Positions 47,301 through 53,588 of a stretch of 59,144 nucleotides of DNA are shown one piece after another. Numbering within the stretch: position 1 is the first letter of the stretch; each line of letters starts with the position of its first letter. The notes under the pieces were generated by a model. That model worked only from the letters and a program-made list of their open reading frames with translations, was not told where the DNA came from and did not search any database. The DNA lies in assembly GCF_001439785.1 (NCBI RefSeq), contig NZ_JYLI01000029.1, positions 1-59,144 on the forward strand. Reading direction: 5' to 3'. The stretch comes from Pseudomonas poae. Its GTDB lineage: Bacteria > Pseudomonadota > Gammaproteobacteria > Pseudomonadales > Pseudomonadaceae. Both the position numbers and the translations under genes were made by a program.

Positions 47301-49393
47301 TAATGGCCGATATCGCGTCCGGACTAGTCGCCGCAGGGCTGGGTGGCGCGCCTGTAGGAGCGACGGTGGGTATTGTCGCTAACACGGCCTCCAGCGATAT
47401 CTTCAACAAGATTGGCGATTATGCCCAGTCGCGTGCGACTGATCCGAAGTCGGATGCGGCCACTCGGGCGGCTTGGGCTGAAGGCGGTGCGGCACGTGTG
47501 ATGTTGCACGCGTTGGCGGGGGCGGCTATTGGGTTGTCCAGTGGCAATGTGCAGAGCGGCGCGTTGGGCGCGGGAGCTTCTGCGGCCTTGATGCCTAGCA
47601 TCGCGGATGCGCTGGGTAAAAATGGTATCAGGGGATCGGAGCAAGAGACGTTGGCTGCGTTGGTCGCCCTCGGTGTAGGCGCCTCTGTGGGCAGTAGCGG
47701 CACCACTGCGGGTGCGGTAGTTGCTGGGAGTACGGCGACAGCCGTCGAGCAATACAACCGTCAAGCGCACCCGACGGAAGCGCGCTTAATACAAAAAGAG
47801 GCCGATAAGTTAGCGGCGGAAGCGGGAATTTCCCCTGCTGAGGCAGAAAGGCGCATGGCCGCGGCGCTGGCGTCCTATACCGATAAAACGTGGAATGCTA
47901 CGGTCGAAAAAGCGGGTGAGAGTCAGTTTGACCCCCTAACTCTCAAACACTTGGGTGAAGCGCTGGCGCCGTTGGGGGCTATTTATGAAAACAGCGCGCT
48001 CTATCCCGAAGGGACTTCCCGCGCTTATAACGGTGAAGAAACGCTCAGTTTGCTCAAAAACTATGGCGTCACTCATGGCGGAGATTTCAAAGACGGCTCC
48101 GTCAATCTGGGTTATTTGGACGATCCAAGTCTAGGGCTGGTGGACTTCTATAAAAACAATCTCGATTACCGAGGCAAAGTTCCTGGAGGAGATGAAGGGA
48201 AGGGGGCTGCTGTCGGGGTGGGCCTGAGTCTTCTGGGAACGCTCCAGAGTATGGGGTCTTTGTTCAAGATTGCGGTTGGCAGCAACTCGTTGGAAGAGGC
48301 CAACAAATTACTTGATCCTTTCATAGAGCCGTCTTCCGGTTTGGTGGACAACTGGATGACGAGCGATGCGCAGAGCTTAGTTTTTGGCCTGCAAAACAAT
48401 ACCTACGAGCAGTATTTGAAGAATGCCCAGCTTAGCGCAGACGTTGTGCAGATTGGCTTACCTGGCCTTGGACCGTTGGGGAGGGTTCGTCAGATAGGGA
48501 AAGGGGCAGAGACAGCCAAAGCTGCAGAAGCGGGCAAGCTTGCGTTTGCAGATGGCAAGCTTTTGGATGAACTTGCTGATGTACCCGTGACGGGTAAAGG
48601 CGCAATTTATGGGCCGGCATCGGCGGGTGATAAAGGTTTTATTGTTGTCTCAACACCAGCAGGCGAGGTGAAATTACCTGAGTGGTACCGCGTCGATGGA
48701 GCCGCAGGCGCTGATTTCGTCTCCTTTGATAATGCGCTGGCTGACGGTGCGAAGCGTATTATCAACACTCGCACGGGTAACTTTGAAGTCTTGGGCGCAG
48801 ATGGTCTGGTGTACTTCAATGGTCCAAATGGACTAGTGCCAAAGGAGGGGGGTACTCTTGCGGTACTGGCTGAGGCTGAAAGGAGAATTGCTGGTGCAAA
48901 AGCGACTGTCTCTAAAAATCCCAATGTAACTAGTGCGCTGACTGACTCAGAGGCAGGCACGCTGGTTGAAAGGAATGTTTTGGAGACGAGTCCCAAAGTA
49001 ATAAATCAAGCCGAACCAGAAGTTCTTGCAAAGGTTAATAACGGACGCAGCCCATATTCTGAGTTAAACGGTGCAATTGGGGAGGCTCGTGGCTGGAGTC
49101 AGGCTATTGAATCGGGGCAAACACCAATTTCCGGACCTGGGAAAGTGTCACTTCCAGGTGCAGATTACATTACGTATGATCCATCATCGCGATCTGTGAT
49201 CGTCTGGGACGCCAAGTATCGTGCTCCTGGCGGAAGCTATCCGACTTCCTTGCCAGATTCAAAGTTACAGGCCTGGCAGTCAGAGATCATAAACTCCGTT
49301 AAAAATATGCCGGAGGGATCGGCCAAAGCAGCTGCAGAGAGTGCGCTTAAGGCTGGCAGGGTCGAAGGCCGAATATTCAAATGGCCACAATAG
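38333..49393 (+). CDS. TpsA filamentous haemagglutinin / CdiA-like toxin, PD-(D/E)XK nuclease tip
   Basis: A 3686-residue secreted exoprotein. The long signal region (about residues 1-48) has a basic N-extension (MDVRQFAFLARQPSAALKPR). It is followed by the TPS secretion domain with N116-P-N-L119 and N156-P-Y-G159-I motifs and a CxxC (TCAGCGF), then very many LDNxGG-type haemagglutinin repeats. A conserved mid region holds ALTHDIVWMEN (near 1915). A pre-toxin boundary, VEQYNRQAHP (3138-3147), stands where other CdiA proteins have VENN. The final 100 residues look like a restriction-endonuclease fold: E3584 (GEARGW), D3611 (ADYITYDP) and D3626-A-K3628. The C-terminal part has AT-richer codons, as expected for an exchanged toxin tip. 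A candidate immunity gene follows. Confidence 0.93.
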   Translation: MDVRQFAFLARQPSAALKPRNAFFGLPKRGLALILANALFWQPLLAQAEGIVVSAPGTTVGAAGNGVPVVNIATPNGAGLSHNQFNDYNVGPNGVILNNANGALQNTQLGGIIVGNPNLKGGAASVILNEVNGGSASQLRGYTEVAGQSAKVIVANPYGITCAGCGFINTPNVTLTTGKPVIDPTGQLKSYQVDGGAVTIDGEGLNASNIDRFDIITRSAKINAQINARQLNVITGRNDVDAQSLNTTTRADDGSAKPELAIDSSALGGMYAGAIKLVGTEAGVGVKLDGTLAASGGDIQLDANGRLSLAQTAASGAINVKAASLDAQGPMYAGTALEVQTQGDLNSRKSVAARDRIALSSGGTLANADIIEAGVNADNTRNTGGDVSLRGQTINNNGASVIGSRSLSVDTQALNNQGGTLSARQSTRVTAAALDNRNNGRILGNTALAISADALQNGQGGLIASNGLLTATVGTVQNTGGEISSLNTATLTVTTLNNVAGLVSSEGLLTVTTGTLVNRGGALSSAGPLSIVARDAVDNQGGRLVTDGALTLTSARVDNSQQGTLSARDALRIDTRDLNNQQGGQVTSVSGLTLELNRGQFNNQGGLINGPLLMLNNLKDVNNQGGEISSSQAFTLTADNLDNSGGKVLGNTTLALRIGQALTNVKGMIAAAAVDVTAASLDNSGGTLTSRGDTLLNVSGPLTNQAQGLINAANLLRINTASLDNQGGSLLGSAIAVDFGSATGDLNNRGGLITTAGNLSINHLRDLNNQGGELSSAQTLTLSGRTLDNSAGKLISNNLLVLNADALINQNGLMSGWQGLSATAASLDNRNGGTLSSRYGDLNATLTGRLLNSGAGALVSQKALTVSAAELDNSDKGVLSSAVEQTLNVSGLLNNANGGAIDSDTALNLTAQNLDNTAGTISGGAATRLDLLATLTNTNGKLASAGPLLISRAAQIDNQGGQLASQGLLTLLTGGLDNRNRGTLAANQRMSITASGLVQNGNDGLIYSQNADLTLSANRLDNARGSVQSQGALTLDVVDAVDNQSGKLIAQAGNLTAGAASLDNRGGTLASLQALLQTRVVGVLRNGYDLTNNRQGGVMQGQILDLQAGGVDNYGGRISAQAGDGLVTTGNFDNRNGGLYAKGLMRVVGHDFDNSGDNDGQIAARQIDLDLSGALNNRLGIIESESTLKVGAASLDNQTGRLRALGNSGTTEFAIGGLFDNRNGVLETANTNLTLNADRLQNLGGNVLHVGTGTFGIAPRNLNDVGGSLVTRGDLTIVQDTWINSSVIQAGQLTVNVNTLDQTTTGQLLGARRFIGSGGDWSTHGLIASDGDLDLTLSGALNSSGRISSLGKLNLTAAQANLSDTASIAGGGVTRATFSGTLNNHGRLTSATDLLVNAGALNNYATLGSGQALTVTTGALLNDHGLIFSGDDMSLRVASLNNSYGDLYSMGNLSVDRDGKGGLADSIINRSSSMQSDGDLTLTAATIKNERAVLTVNNAGVYTASATEGRCIESVNAGDCKAGGTPRNYVWELVTRDKLEVTAASAGSSITAGGNMTLAGGDLLNSSSSIAAGGNFTARLNNLVNTGIETGETETYRLFTSERTKHAGRWFDAAAALTNKYWYKSAGYNPNDLGGLEATVANFVGMMESERTQFGKVTKIASDDQRYAAVIQAGGAVDVKAQAGIDNSVVRLGYTYIGAGAKTTTDATGASGADGYSTRVTLNAQLPPDLAQQQINPLSLPGFTLPSGQGGLFRLSGQSASAPASTGPQGWTLGGGSVDRAPVSGPVVAGTGTSADGVTINRVQGLPDSQFVSNPQKYLIETNPQLTNLGQFLSSDYMLSKLGYDPDQAQKRLGDGLYEQRLIQQAVIARTGQRFIDGQTSDTAMFKYLMDNAIGSRQALNLSVGVSLTAEQVAALTHDIVWMENATVAGQQVLVPVLYLAQANNRLAPNGALITGSDLSLVSGTDLTNVGTLRATQNLAASAGRNMVNSGLIAAGNRLDLLAGNSLTNRAGGIISGRDVSAAAVNGDVLNERTVTSHQSSSGYRTERTDFVDNAARIEAANSLTLQAGRDVNSTGGVLKSGTDTRIQAGRDVNLVTAEQRNANSVSTYSRSSNVAQYGTVVEAGRDFQIVAARDISAIGSQLNATRDLALVAKGNVNLASAANEQHSAFNSKKVTSQEDHVQQVSSVLKAGGDATLSAGQNLQLVASQVNAGNEAYLVAGKDLSLKAAENQDYSFYSKTKKTSQGKKFRLDETDVVNNVGSLVSAGKNSTAVAGENLLLAGSAVTAEKGATQLVAGQDVNILAVSNADSARHERKESKSSWGGLKSSKVQDKVDEKRTTALGSMVSGETVTVAAKRDATVTGSNLVSTGDLAVQAGRDLTIDAAQNTFARTDMHKEKNRDLTGVLTGNKLGLDDMTGNQKLYINSSKHNGTANEMTLTGSTIGSSAGNVSLTAGRELKVVASDLVSTKNMELSGADVTVTSGMETASQTSKDSSKSLAVGRVIAGSVVDTATSMRDAVKAARSADDPRLKAVKIAQAALAAYNLNGQASDANAQSSGFKNKIGGTPGNGSLIKIGTELANNRSKNSSEFNSVTAKQSTLNAGQDLSIIATGAAVGTQGDIQITGSSLKAANTLLLAKNDVLMQSAQNTTDRKNEGSKNKTAIGASFNIGEQNGFTLDLGAQGAKNNGNGNSVTQVNSTLDTGSLLLQSGGDTALRGAQVRADRIKADIGGNLNIISLQDVESSRSKQSSAGFGASICIPPFCYGATVAGSANLAAANMNSDYKGVTDQSGLYAGTGGYDINVGRTTTLQGAVIASEASADKNRLSTDRLIVSDIKNVSEIKSQSAGISVSSSSTSGASMGGSIPIALKEKDHSYTRSAVSEGTIVVRNAEGANDVVGLNRDTANANQKLDRPDEKAMQERIDLIQSSAQLASGVISAVGKAKADEAKALADKAKTQTETGSPDAAGTVLAANAAYTEAQRWQVGGDKRLMADIASGLVAAGLGGAPVGATVGIVANTASSDIFNKIGDYAQSRATDPKSDAATRAAWAEGGAARVMLHALAGAAIGLSSGNVQSGALGAGASAALMPSIADALGKNGIRGSEQETLAALVALGVGASVGSSGTTAGAVVAGSTATAVEQYNRQAHPTEARLIQKEADKLAAEAGISPAEAERRMAAALASYTDKTWNATVEKAGESQFDPLTLKHLGEALAPLGAIYENSALYPEGTSRAYNGEETLSLLKNYGVTHGGDFKDGSVNLGYLDDPSLGLVDFYKNNLDYRGKVPGGDEGKGAAVGVGLSLLGTLQSMGSLFKIAVGSNSLEEANKLLDPFIEPSSGLVDNWMTSDAQSLVFGLQNNTYEQYLKNAQLSADVVQIGLPGLGPLGRVRQIGKGAETAKAAEAGKLAFADGKLLDELADVPVTGKGAIYGPASAGDKGFIVVSTPAGEVKLPEWYRVDGAAGADFVSFDNALADGAKRIINTRTGNFEVLGADGLVYFNGPNGLVPKEGGTLAVLAEAERRIAGAKATVSKNPNVTSALTDSEAGTLVERNVLETSPKVINQAEPEVLAKVNNGRSPYSELNGAIGEARGWSQAIESGQTPISGPGKVSLPGADYITYDPSSRSVIVWDAKYRAPGGSYPTSLPDSKLQAWQSEIINSVKNMPEGSAKAAAESALKAGRVEGRIFKWPQ

Positions 49394-49409
49394 GCGTGAG
49401 GTATTTAAG

Positions 49410-49895
49410 ATGAAAGAATGGTCATCGCTGTGCAAGTCAAAGGTTGGGGACGCCGTTGATGTACGGAAGCAATGCGTTATCGCTATGGACGACGGTGCAT
49501 ACAAAATTTCAGACGATCAGTATTTTTTAGCTGACGCTTTTTCTGATGAGGGAGAGGAAAAACTTCGTTTGCTATCCCTCTACTGGGCCTGCAGTGAGCC
49601 TGCATTTAGAAGAGCCTACTACAGGGATGTTGAAAATGATGACATGGCCGTATGCCGGCCGCCGCCTGAATTGCTTCCAGTTGGAGCGGAGGGGACCTAT
49701 AGTCAGATAAAAAATGCTCTTAGCTCTCTTGGTTCTGACAAGTTTATGGAGTACGCCTCTTATCGTGTCATGTCTGATGGTGCATTTGTTCATAAGGGCT
49801 TAGAATGCTCATTGGCTGTTTATTATTTTCGCTTGCATGATATTGTTGATGATGAGCTGCCTTACGCGATACTGTGGAAGCTTTCTAGTGTGTGA
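49410..49895 (+). CDS. Putative immunity protein for the PD-(D/E)XK toxin
   Basis: A 161-residue, acidic, cytoplasmic-looking protein with no signal peptide. It starts 16 bp after the tpsA stop, with GAGG 8 bases before the ATG. Its AT-rich codon use matches the toxin tip. By CDI logic the gene directly after the toxin protects the cell from it. I recognise no named immunity family. Confidence 0.8.
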   Translation: MKEWSSLCKSKVGDAVDVRKQCVIAMDDGAYKISDDQYFLADAFSDEGEEKLRLLSLYWACSEPAFRRAYYRDVENDDMAVCRPPPELLPVGAEGTYSQIKNALSSLGSDKFMEYASYRVMSDGAFVHKGLECSLAVYYFRLHDIVDDELPYAILWKLSSV

Positions 49896-49929
49896 CTTAA
49901 TGAGAAACAACGTCCTGTAGCTGGGTTGA

Positions 49930-50343
49930 AACGGGGCAAAAGCAACAGCTACTCCACGCACACCACTAGCTGGTCCTACTGAAAACTGGAAAACCTTTGT
50001 TAATGCTGAAAAACAGATTCAACTGGAAGCAGGTGCTGGGCAGCGTGTAGATCAAGTGATCAATGAAACTCTATCTGGTAAGAAAAATTTCACGAGCTCT
50101 ATGACGCTCACAACCGATGAGGCTCTATCGGCAGGGCAAAAATATCTCGGTCCCGAGTACAGGGAAATCGGTAAGCCCGGCTCTGGTGTGTTTCACAGCG
50201 CTGATGGCACTAAGGAGTTCCGTATCGACTCAGGATCTATATCAGGAGCACACGCTCCGGGAGTTCCGCATGTACATTTCGGAGTTAAAGACCCTGTGAC
50301 TGGAAAATATATTTCTAACAATCATGTTCCCTATGCGGACTAG
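49930..50343 (+). pseudogene. Orphan CdiA C-terminal toxin fragment (HVHF type)
   Basis: An open frame of 137 codons begins directly after an in-frame stop (49927) and has no plausible start of its own; an internal GTG at 50056 would give only 95 residues. The protein reads like the C-terminal end of a polymorphic toxin: a proline-rich linker (TPRTPLAGPTENWKTF), then EALSAGQKYLGPEYREIGKP, FRIDSGS and PHVHFGVKDP. The histidine pair in HVHF could be catalytic. I cannot name the toxin family. It looks like a displaced tip kept as a reservoir for recombination with a tpsA gene. Confidence 0.6.
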
Positions 50344-50352
50344 GATATGGAT

Positions 50353-50556
50353 ATGTCTATCGTTCGGAAGGGTATTGTTGTCACTGGCGAATATTCTGGC
50401 TGGGAAATTTTTGTTGCGGACGACCGTGATGGCGACACTGGCGGGTATTATCTTTACTTGAAGAAAAGTGATGTTGAAGGGTTTGACTACTGGTTCGAGC
50501 ATGAGGCAGGGCTTCAGGCTCAGCTAGTTGATTTTGAGGTGGAGTGGATAGTTTAG
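50353..50556 (+). CDS. Small putative immunity protein for the HVHF toxin fragment
   Basis: A 67-residue acidic protein rich in aspartate and aromatic residues (DDRDGDTGGYYLYL, GFDYWFEHE). It lies 9 bp after the orphan toxin stop. AGGA lies 7 bases before the ATG at 50353, which is preferred to the ATG at 50347. Role inferred from position. Confidence 0.65.
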   Translation: MSIVRKGIVVTGEYSGWEIFVADDRDGDTGGYYLYLKKSDVEGFDYWFEHEAGLQAQLVDFEVEWIV

Positions 50557-50568
50557 TAAGTTAATTAG

Positions 50569-50940
50569 CATGGCTTTTATTTGGCCGTCGGTGCAAAAGA
50601 TGTGGTGCCTAATTCAGGTAAGACCGCTGTATATTCTTCGACGGCGGAAGCGGGTACTGTGCAATATGTTGGCATCACCGATAATATTGAAGCGAGGTCA
50701 GCGGCACACTTGTCCCAGAAAGGTATTGAGATTGATGCGATACCAGGTCTTCAAAATATATCTCGCAGTGATGCGAGGGCAGTTGAGCAAGTATTGATCG
50801 AATATAACGGCTTAGATAAAAATGGTGGCTCATTGATCAATAAGATCAACAGCATTTCTACGGCTAATCCGATTTATGCGCAGTCTCTCTCTAGAGGTAC
50901 CGCTCTTTTGAAAGCAATTGGATATCCGGGGTTTAAATAG
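50569..50940 (+). pseudogene. Orphan CdiA C-terminal toxin fragment, GIY-YIG nuclease
   Basis: A frame open from 50569, just after three stops, to 50940 (123 codons). The sequence shows a GIY-YIG nuclease pattern: VYSSTAEAGTVQYVGIT (the VYS and YVG strands), R in NIEARSAAH as the helix arginine, and E in RAVEQVLIEYNGL as the metal-binding glutamate. There is no ATG in frame; a TTG at 50581 is the only possible start and has no clear ribosome site. Probably a displaced toxin tip, silent unless recombined onto a tpsA. Confidence 0.7.
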
Positions 50941-50942
50941 CT

Positions 50943-51392
50943 ATGAAAGTTGGAGATGTATTTGCCATCGAAACTACGAATGGAAAAGCATATTTCCAGT
51001 TTGTGAAAAAAATCCCTCCTATGGGGTCATTAATTCGTGTTTTACCAGGTACGTATAAGACTGAACCGAATGTTAATGCCCTAGTGGAGGAAAAAACAAA
51101 TTTCTGGATTTTTTTTCCTGTCTCGGCAGCTCTGAAACAAGGACTCATTCAAAAAGCTAAAAGCTGTAATGTTCCAGGGCATTCCAAGGAGACCCCAACC
51201 TTCCGCGCAGGAGTTGTGGACCCTTCAACAGGGCGTGTCGATACTTGGTGGTTTTGGAACGGCGATAAAGAATGGAAAGTTGGCGAAATTACAGAAGAAC
51301 AGCGGAAGTTACCTATACGTGGATCATGGAATGACACTTTATTAGTGCAGAGAATTGAAGAGGGCTGGTTGCCGGAAAAAGATAGGCGCTAA
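50943..51392 (+). CDS. Imm26-like immunity protein
   Basis: A 149-residue cytoplasmic protein starting 2 bp after the GIY-YIG fragment stop. The opening KVGDVFAIETTNGKAYFQFVKK and the later LIRVLPGTY resemble the Imm26 family of polymorphic-toxin immunity proteins. Position and codon bias fit protection against the GIY-YIG nuclease. The ribosome site is weak, which may mean expression by coupling or readthrough. Confidence 0.72.
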   Translation: MKVGDVFAIETTNGKAYFQFVKKIPPMGSLIRVLPGTYKTEPNVNALVEEKTNFWIFFPVSAALKQGLIQKAKSCNVPGHSKETPTFRAGVVDPSTGRVDTWWFWNGDKEWKVGEITEEQRKLPIRGSWNDTLLVQRIEEGWLPEKDRR

Positions 51393-51516
51393 CTCTATTT
51401 TTAGGTGATCGTGGGCAGACAACGTTTTTGTTTTAGTTTCTGTGGGGCAAGTTTGGAACATTAAACTCTTTAAAAATTAGTTTTTTATTTTTATCTGCTT
51501 GACGTTTTTTAAGCAA

Positions 51517-51550
51517 GGCGGTCATAAAATAACCGCCCATTTTTTATTTA
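51517..51550 (+). terminator. Rho-independent terminator closing the first toxin/immunity array
   Basis: The stem GGCGGT-N9-ACCGCC is followed by CATTTTTTATTTA. It lies about 125 bases after the Imm26-like gene and directly abuts the convergent small gene. Confidence 0.85.
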
Positions 51551-51817
51551 TAATCTTTGTGAATTCAACTTCCGCCCAATCACATCCAGCAAATCACATC
51601 CATCTCTCAGCGGAATGGCCAGCAACAGTGCAAAGTCATGAAGCACAATCGCATCACTGCTGATCTCCTCCCGAAACGCAAGGTTCTCCAAAAACTGAGT
51701 CACCGCACGAATGCGGTACGCGGCGGCGTCATAGAGAACATCGAGGGGCGCTTGTGTGTCGATCAGCAGCGCGGGGATGGTTGAATCGTGGCCTGTCAGG
51801 GGCATGTATCTATTCAT
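51548..51817 (-). CDS. Small DUF6124/DUF3077-like protein
   Basis: An 89-residue protein on the opposite strand to the island. The C-terminal pattern (LDVLYDAAAYRIRAVTQFLENLAF, then IVLHDFALLLAIPLRDGCDLLDVI) resembles small helical proteins found in many copies in Pseudomonas genomes (DUF3077/DUF6124). No function is known. It interrupts the run of toxin/immunity fragments. Confidence 0.6.
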   Translation of the reverse strand: MNRYMPLTGHDSTIPALLIDTQAPLDVLYDAAAYRIRAVTQFLENLAFREEISSDAIVLHDFALLLAIPLRDGCDLLDVIGRKLNSQRL

Positions 51818-51871
51818 TTTTGGACTCTCTACTTAAGTGATGAATGCCATCACTCAAACGTCGCCAAACGA

Positions 51872-52120
51872 ATGGGTGACAGCTGTACGCAGGTTGGCGA
51901 TCTTATCCCAGGAGGTTACGGACCTACGGTCTATAGCGGTGCCGATCTTGCTTTTTCAGTGGGAGCCGGTTTTGTGAAGGTACCTTTGAAATTAGGTCTT
52001 GCAGACGGCTTGAATAGGTCAAAATCAATGTTCGGTTTAACGGTGCGAAAATTTGATAATAACCAGTTCTACTTCTTGACTGGGAAGCCTATTGAGGAGG
52101 CCTCTCGTGATAAGAATTAA
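51872..52120 (+). pseudogene. Probable orphan toxin-tip fragment
   Basis: Frame with GDLIPGGYGPTVYSGADL, VPLKLGLADGLNRSKSMFGL and a charged tail ending EEASRDKN. It has no good start or ribosome site and is followed, with overlap, by a well-initiated small membrane-protein gene, the same toxin-then-immunity layout as upstream. The true left border of the fragment is uncertain. Confidence 0.4.
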
Positions 52121-52349
52121 TCCTATTCGAATGTTCATTTTAGCGGTGGGCTTATTGGGCGTTGTTTATGGCATTAGTTTTTTTATAGCTGTTCTGGTTT
52201 CCGGTTTCATCGGCGTCCTGCTAAAAACAACCGATGATTGGGTTTATCTTTGGATCGGCGCGCCACTTTCAATTGTCTTGGCTGTTTACTGGACAGTCAG
52301 TCGATGGGCGTATGTAAAGGAGTTCGTAACGGGCCGCAGAGGTTGGTAG
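52107..52349 (+). CDS. Small two-helix membrane protein, candidate immunity
   Basis: An 80-residue protein with two clear hydrophobic segments (FILAVGLLGVVYGISFFIAV and YLWIGAPLSIVLAVYW). The GTG start has a strong GAGGAGG about 6 bases upstream, inside the end of the preceding fragment. Membrane immunity proteins usually face pore-forming or membrane-acting toxins, so this is a plausible partner of the fragment before it. Confidence 0.6.
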   Translation: MIRINPIRMFILAVGLLGVVYGISFFIAVLVSGFIGVLLKTTDDWVYLWIGAPLSIVLAVYWTVSRWAYVKEFVTGRRGW

Positions 52350-52393
52350 ACGTTTTATGCTAGTTAGGATGACTCTAACATGCCATCAAGCAA

Positions 52394-52702
52394 GTGAAAT
52401 CAGCCTTGTACACCTACAGGTATTTATTGGGAGCATTGCTGCTTATCGCCGCATTACTCAATTGTTTTTTTCGATTTTGGGGCGATGCAAGGCCATTTTT
52501 TAGCGCGCTGATGCTTCAGTTATGGTTTGGGCAAGCTGTATTTGCCTATCTGAGAGGTAGCTGGGCCTCTATTGGTCCAGGTGGCAAGACCTCTGTGCAG
52601 ATGTTTGAGAAGGCGGACCAGCAGGTTATCGCTACCTCAAGGAAAACACTAAGTCTTATGCCTGGACGATGGAGACAGAAAGTGGCTTTTCCCGCGTGCT
52701 GA
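52394..52702 (+). CDS. Small membrane protein, possibly truncated
   Basis: A 102-residue frame from a GTG without a clear ribosome site. Residues 8-50 contain two hydrophobic segments (YLLGALLLIAALLNCFFRFW and ALMLQLWFGQAVFAYL). After about residue 60 the sequence changes character and probably runs across a recombination junction, so the native C-terminus may be lost. It could be another immunity gene. Confidence 0.4.
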   Translation: MKSALYTYRYLLGALLLIAALLNCFFRFWGDARPFFSALMLQLWFGQAVFAYLRGSWASIGPGGKTSVQMFEKADQQVIATSRKTLSLMPGRWRQKVAFPAC

Positions 52703-52992
52703 CAGGAGGGGCATACGCGTACCTGGACGGTGGGGCGGGTAAACGCGACCGCTTGACCGGCTGTCCGTTGGACGACAGAGGCCGATACAAGGTAGCGGTC
52801 ACGATCGAGGGCGTGTTGTACACCCCGCGCTTCATGTCATGCGGCAGTGCTGAGTGTATCGCGGTCGGCGCCAACCGACCCGGAGTGGCGAGCGGCGTTG
52901 GCCGGCTTCGCCCTGTTTTGATACGGGGTCGTTTTTTTTTTGAGTTTTTGATCCTTGCATGGCCCATGTATCTACACGGAAAACCCTTATGA
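52609..52992 (+). pseudogene. Coding remnant without a start
   Basis: A frame open from 52609 with plausible protein-like content (GYRYLKENTKSYAWTMETES, LTGCPLDDRGRYKVAVTIEG, YTPRFMSCGSAEC), overlapping the end of the preceding small gene. It degenerates into low-complexity after about 52880 (a run of eight T at 52931). Probably the tail of a lost gene. No family recognised. Confidence 0.3.
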
Positions 52993-53588
52993 GAAAAGTT
53001 GCCTTTATCCTCTCGGCCCTGATCCTCGCGAGCTGCCACTCCAATGTTCGCGACTCGTCGTCTAGCCTGCTCAAAGACGGCGTGCAGTTGCAGCAGAACA
53101 AGGTCGTGGCCGATGCCGAGCAAGCCAAGGTGATCATGCGGGCCACCGGTTTTACCTACCCTGTGCAGTTCTCGGTGCGCCGCGGAGGTGATTCCGATCA
53201 GCGGCCGGAGATCCTCGGCATGGTGGTAGATTCGGGCCGGGGCAAGGTGTTCGGCTGGATCGCCAAGATGAGTGAGGTTGCCAACAGCGCGGCGGTCAAG
53301 CGCTTCCCGCAGTTGGAAGTGTTGGCTGATCCGGGGCAGACAATCGAGGTATTGGGCGAGTCGCGGGTGTATGACTCGAACTACTACCGCTACGCCGAAA
53401 AAATTGTCTACGCCTGCGGCCCTATGAGCTCGGCGTTCAAGCCGCAGAAGCAGAAGGTCTACCTGGTGGAGTTTGTGATCGTCGGCGCGGGCTGTGAGCA
53501 GCATGTGTATGACATCACCGATCCCGCGCAGCGTATTCCCGTCCTCGCGCCTACAAGTATGGACCGCCAAAAAAGGGGACAGATTTGA
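52989..53588 (+). CDS. Lipoprotein of unknown function
   Basis: A 199-residue protein with a lipoprotein signal (MRKVAFILSALILASCHS, Cys near 16). Its high-GC codons match the Pseudomonas core, unlike the toxin array. The body is polar, with three cysteines. The last residues (MDRQKRGQI) come from a GGGGACAGATTTGAA segment that looks foreign, so the original C-terminus was probably replaced by an insertion. GGAAAA lies about 10 bases before the ATG. Confidence 0.6.
   Translation: MRKVAFILSALILASCHSNVRDSSSSLLKDGVQLQQNKVVADAEQAKVIMRATGFTYPVQFSVRRGGDSDQRPEILGMVVDSGRGKVFGWIAKMSEVANSAAVKRFPQLEVLADPGQTIEVLGESRVYDSNYYRYAEKIVYACGPMSSAFKPQKQKVYLVEFVIVGAGCEQHVYDITDPAQRIPVLAPTSMDRQKRGQI

Noticed and set aside
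38902..47770. Very long open frames on the strand opposite the first tpsA (up to 571 codons)
   Set aside because: They mirror the repetitive, C-ending codons of tpsA and contain low-complexity Leu/Arg/Ser/Val strings; no start signals or family motifs.
38333..49393. CRISPR-like or tandem DNA repeats within tpsA
   Set aside because: The repetition is at protein level (LDNxGG units of varying length), without regularly spaced identical DNA repeats.
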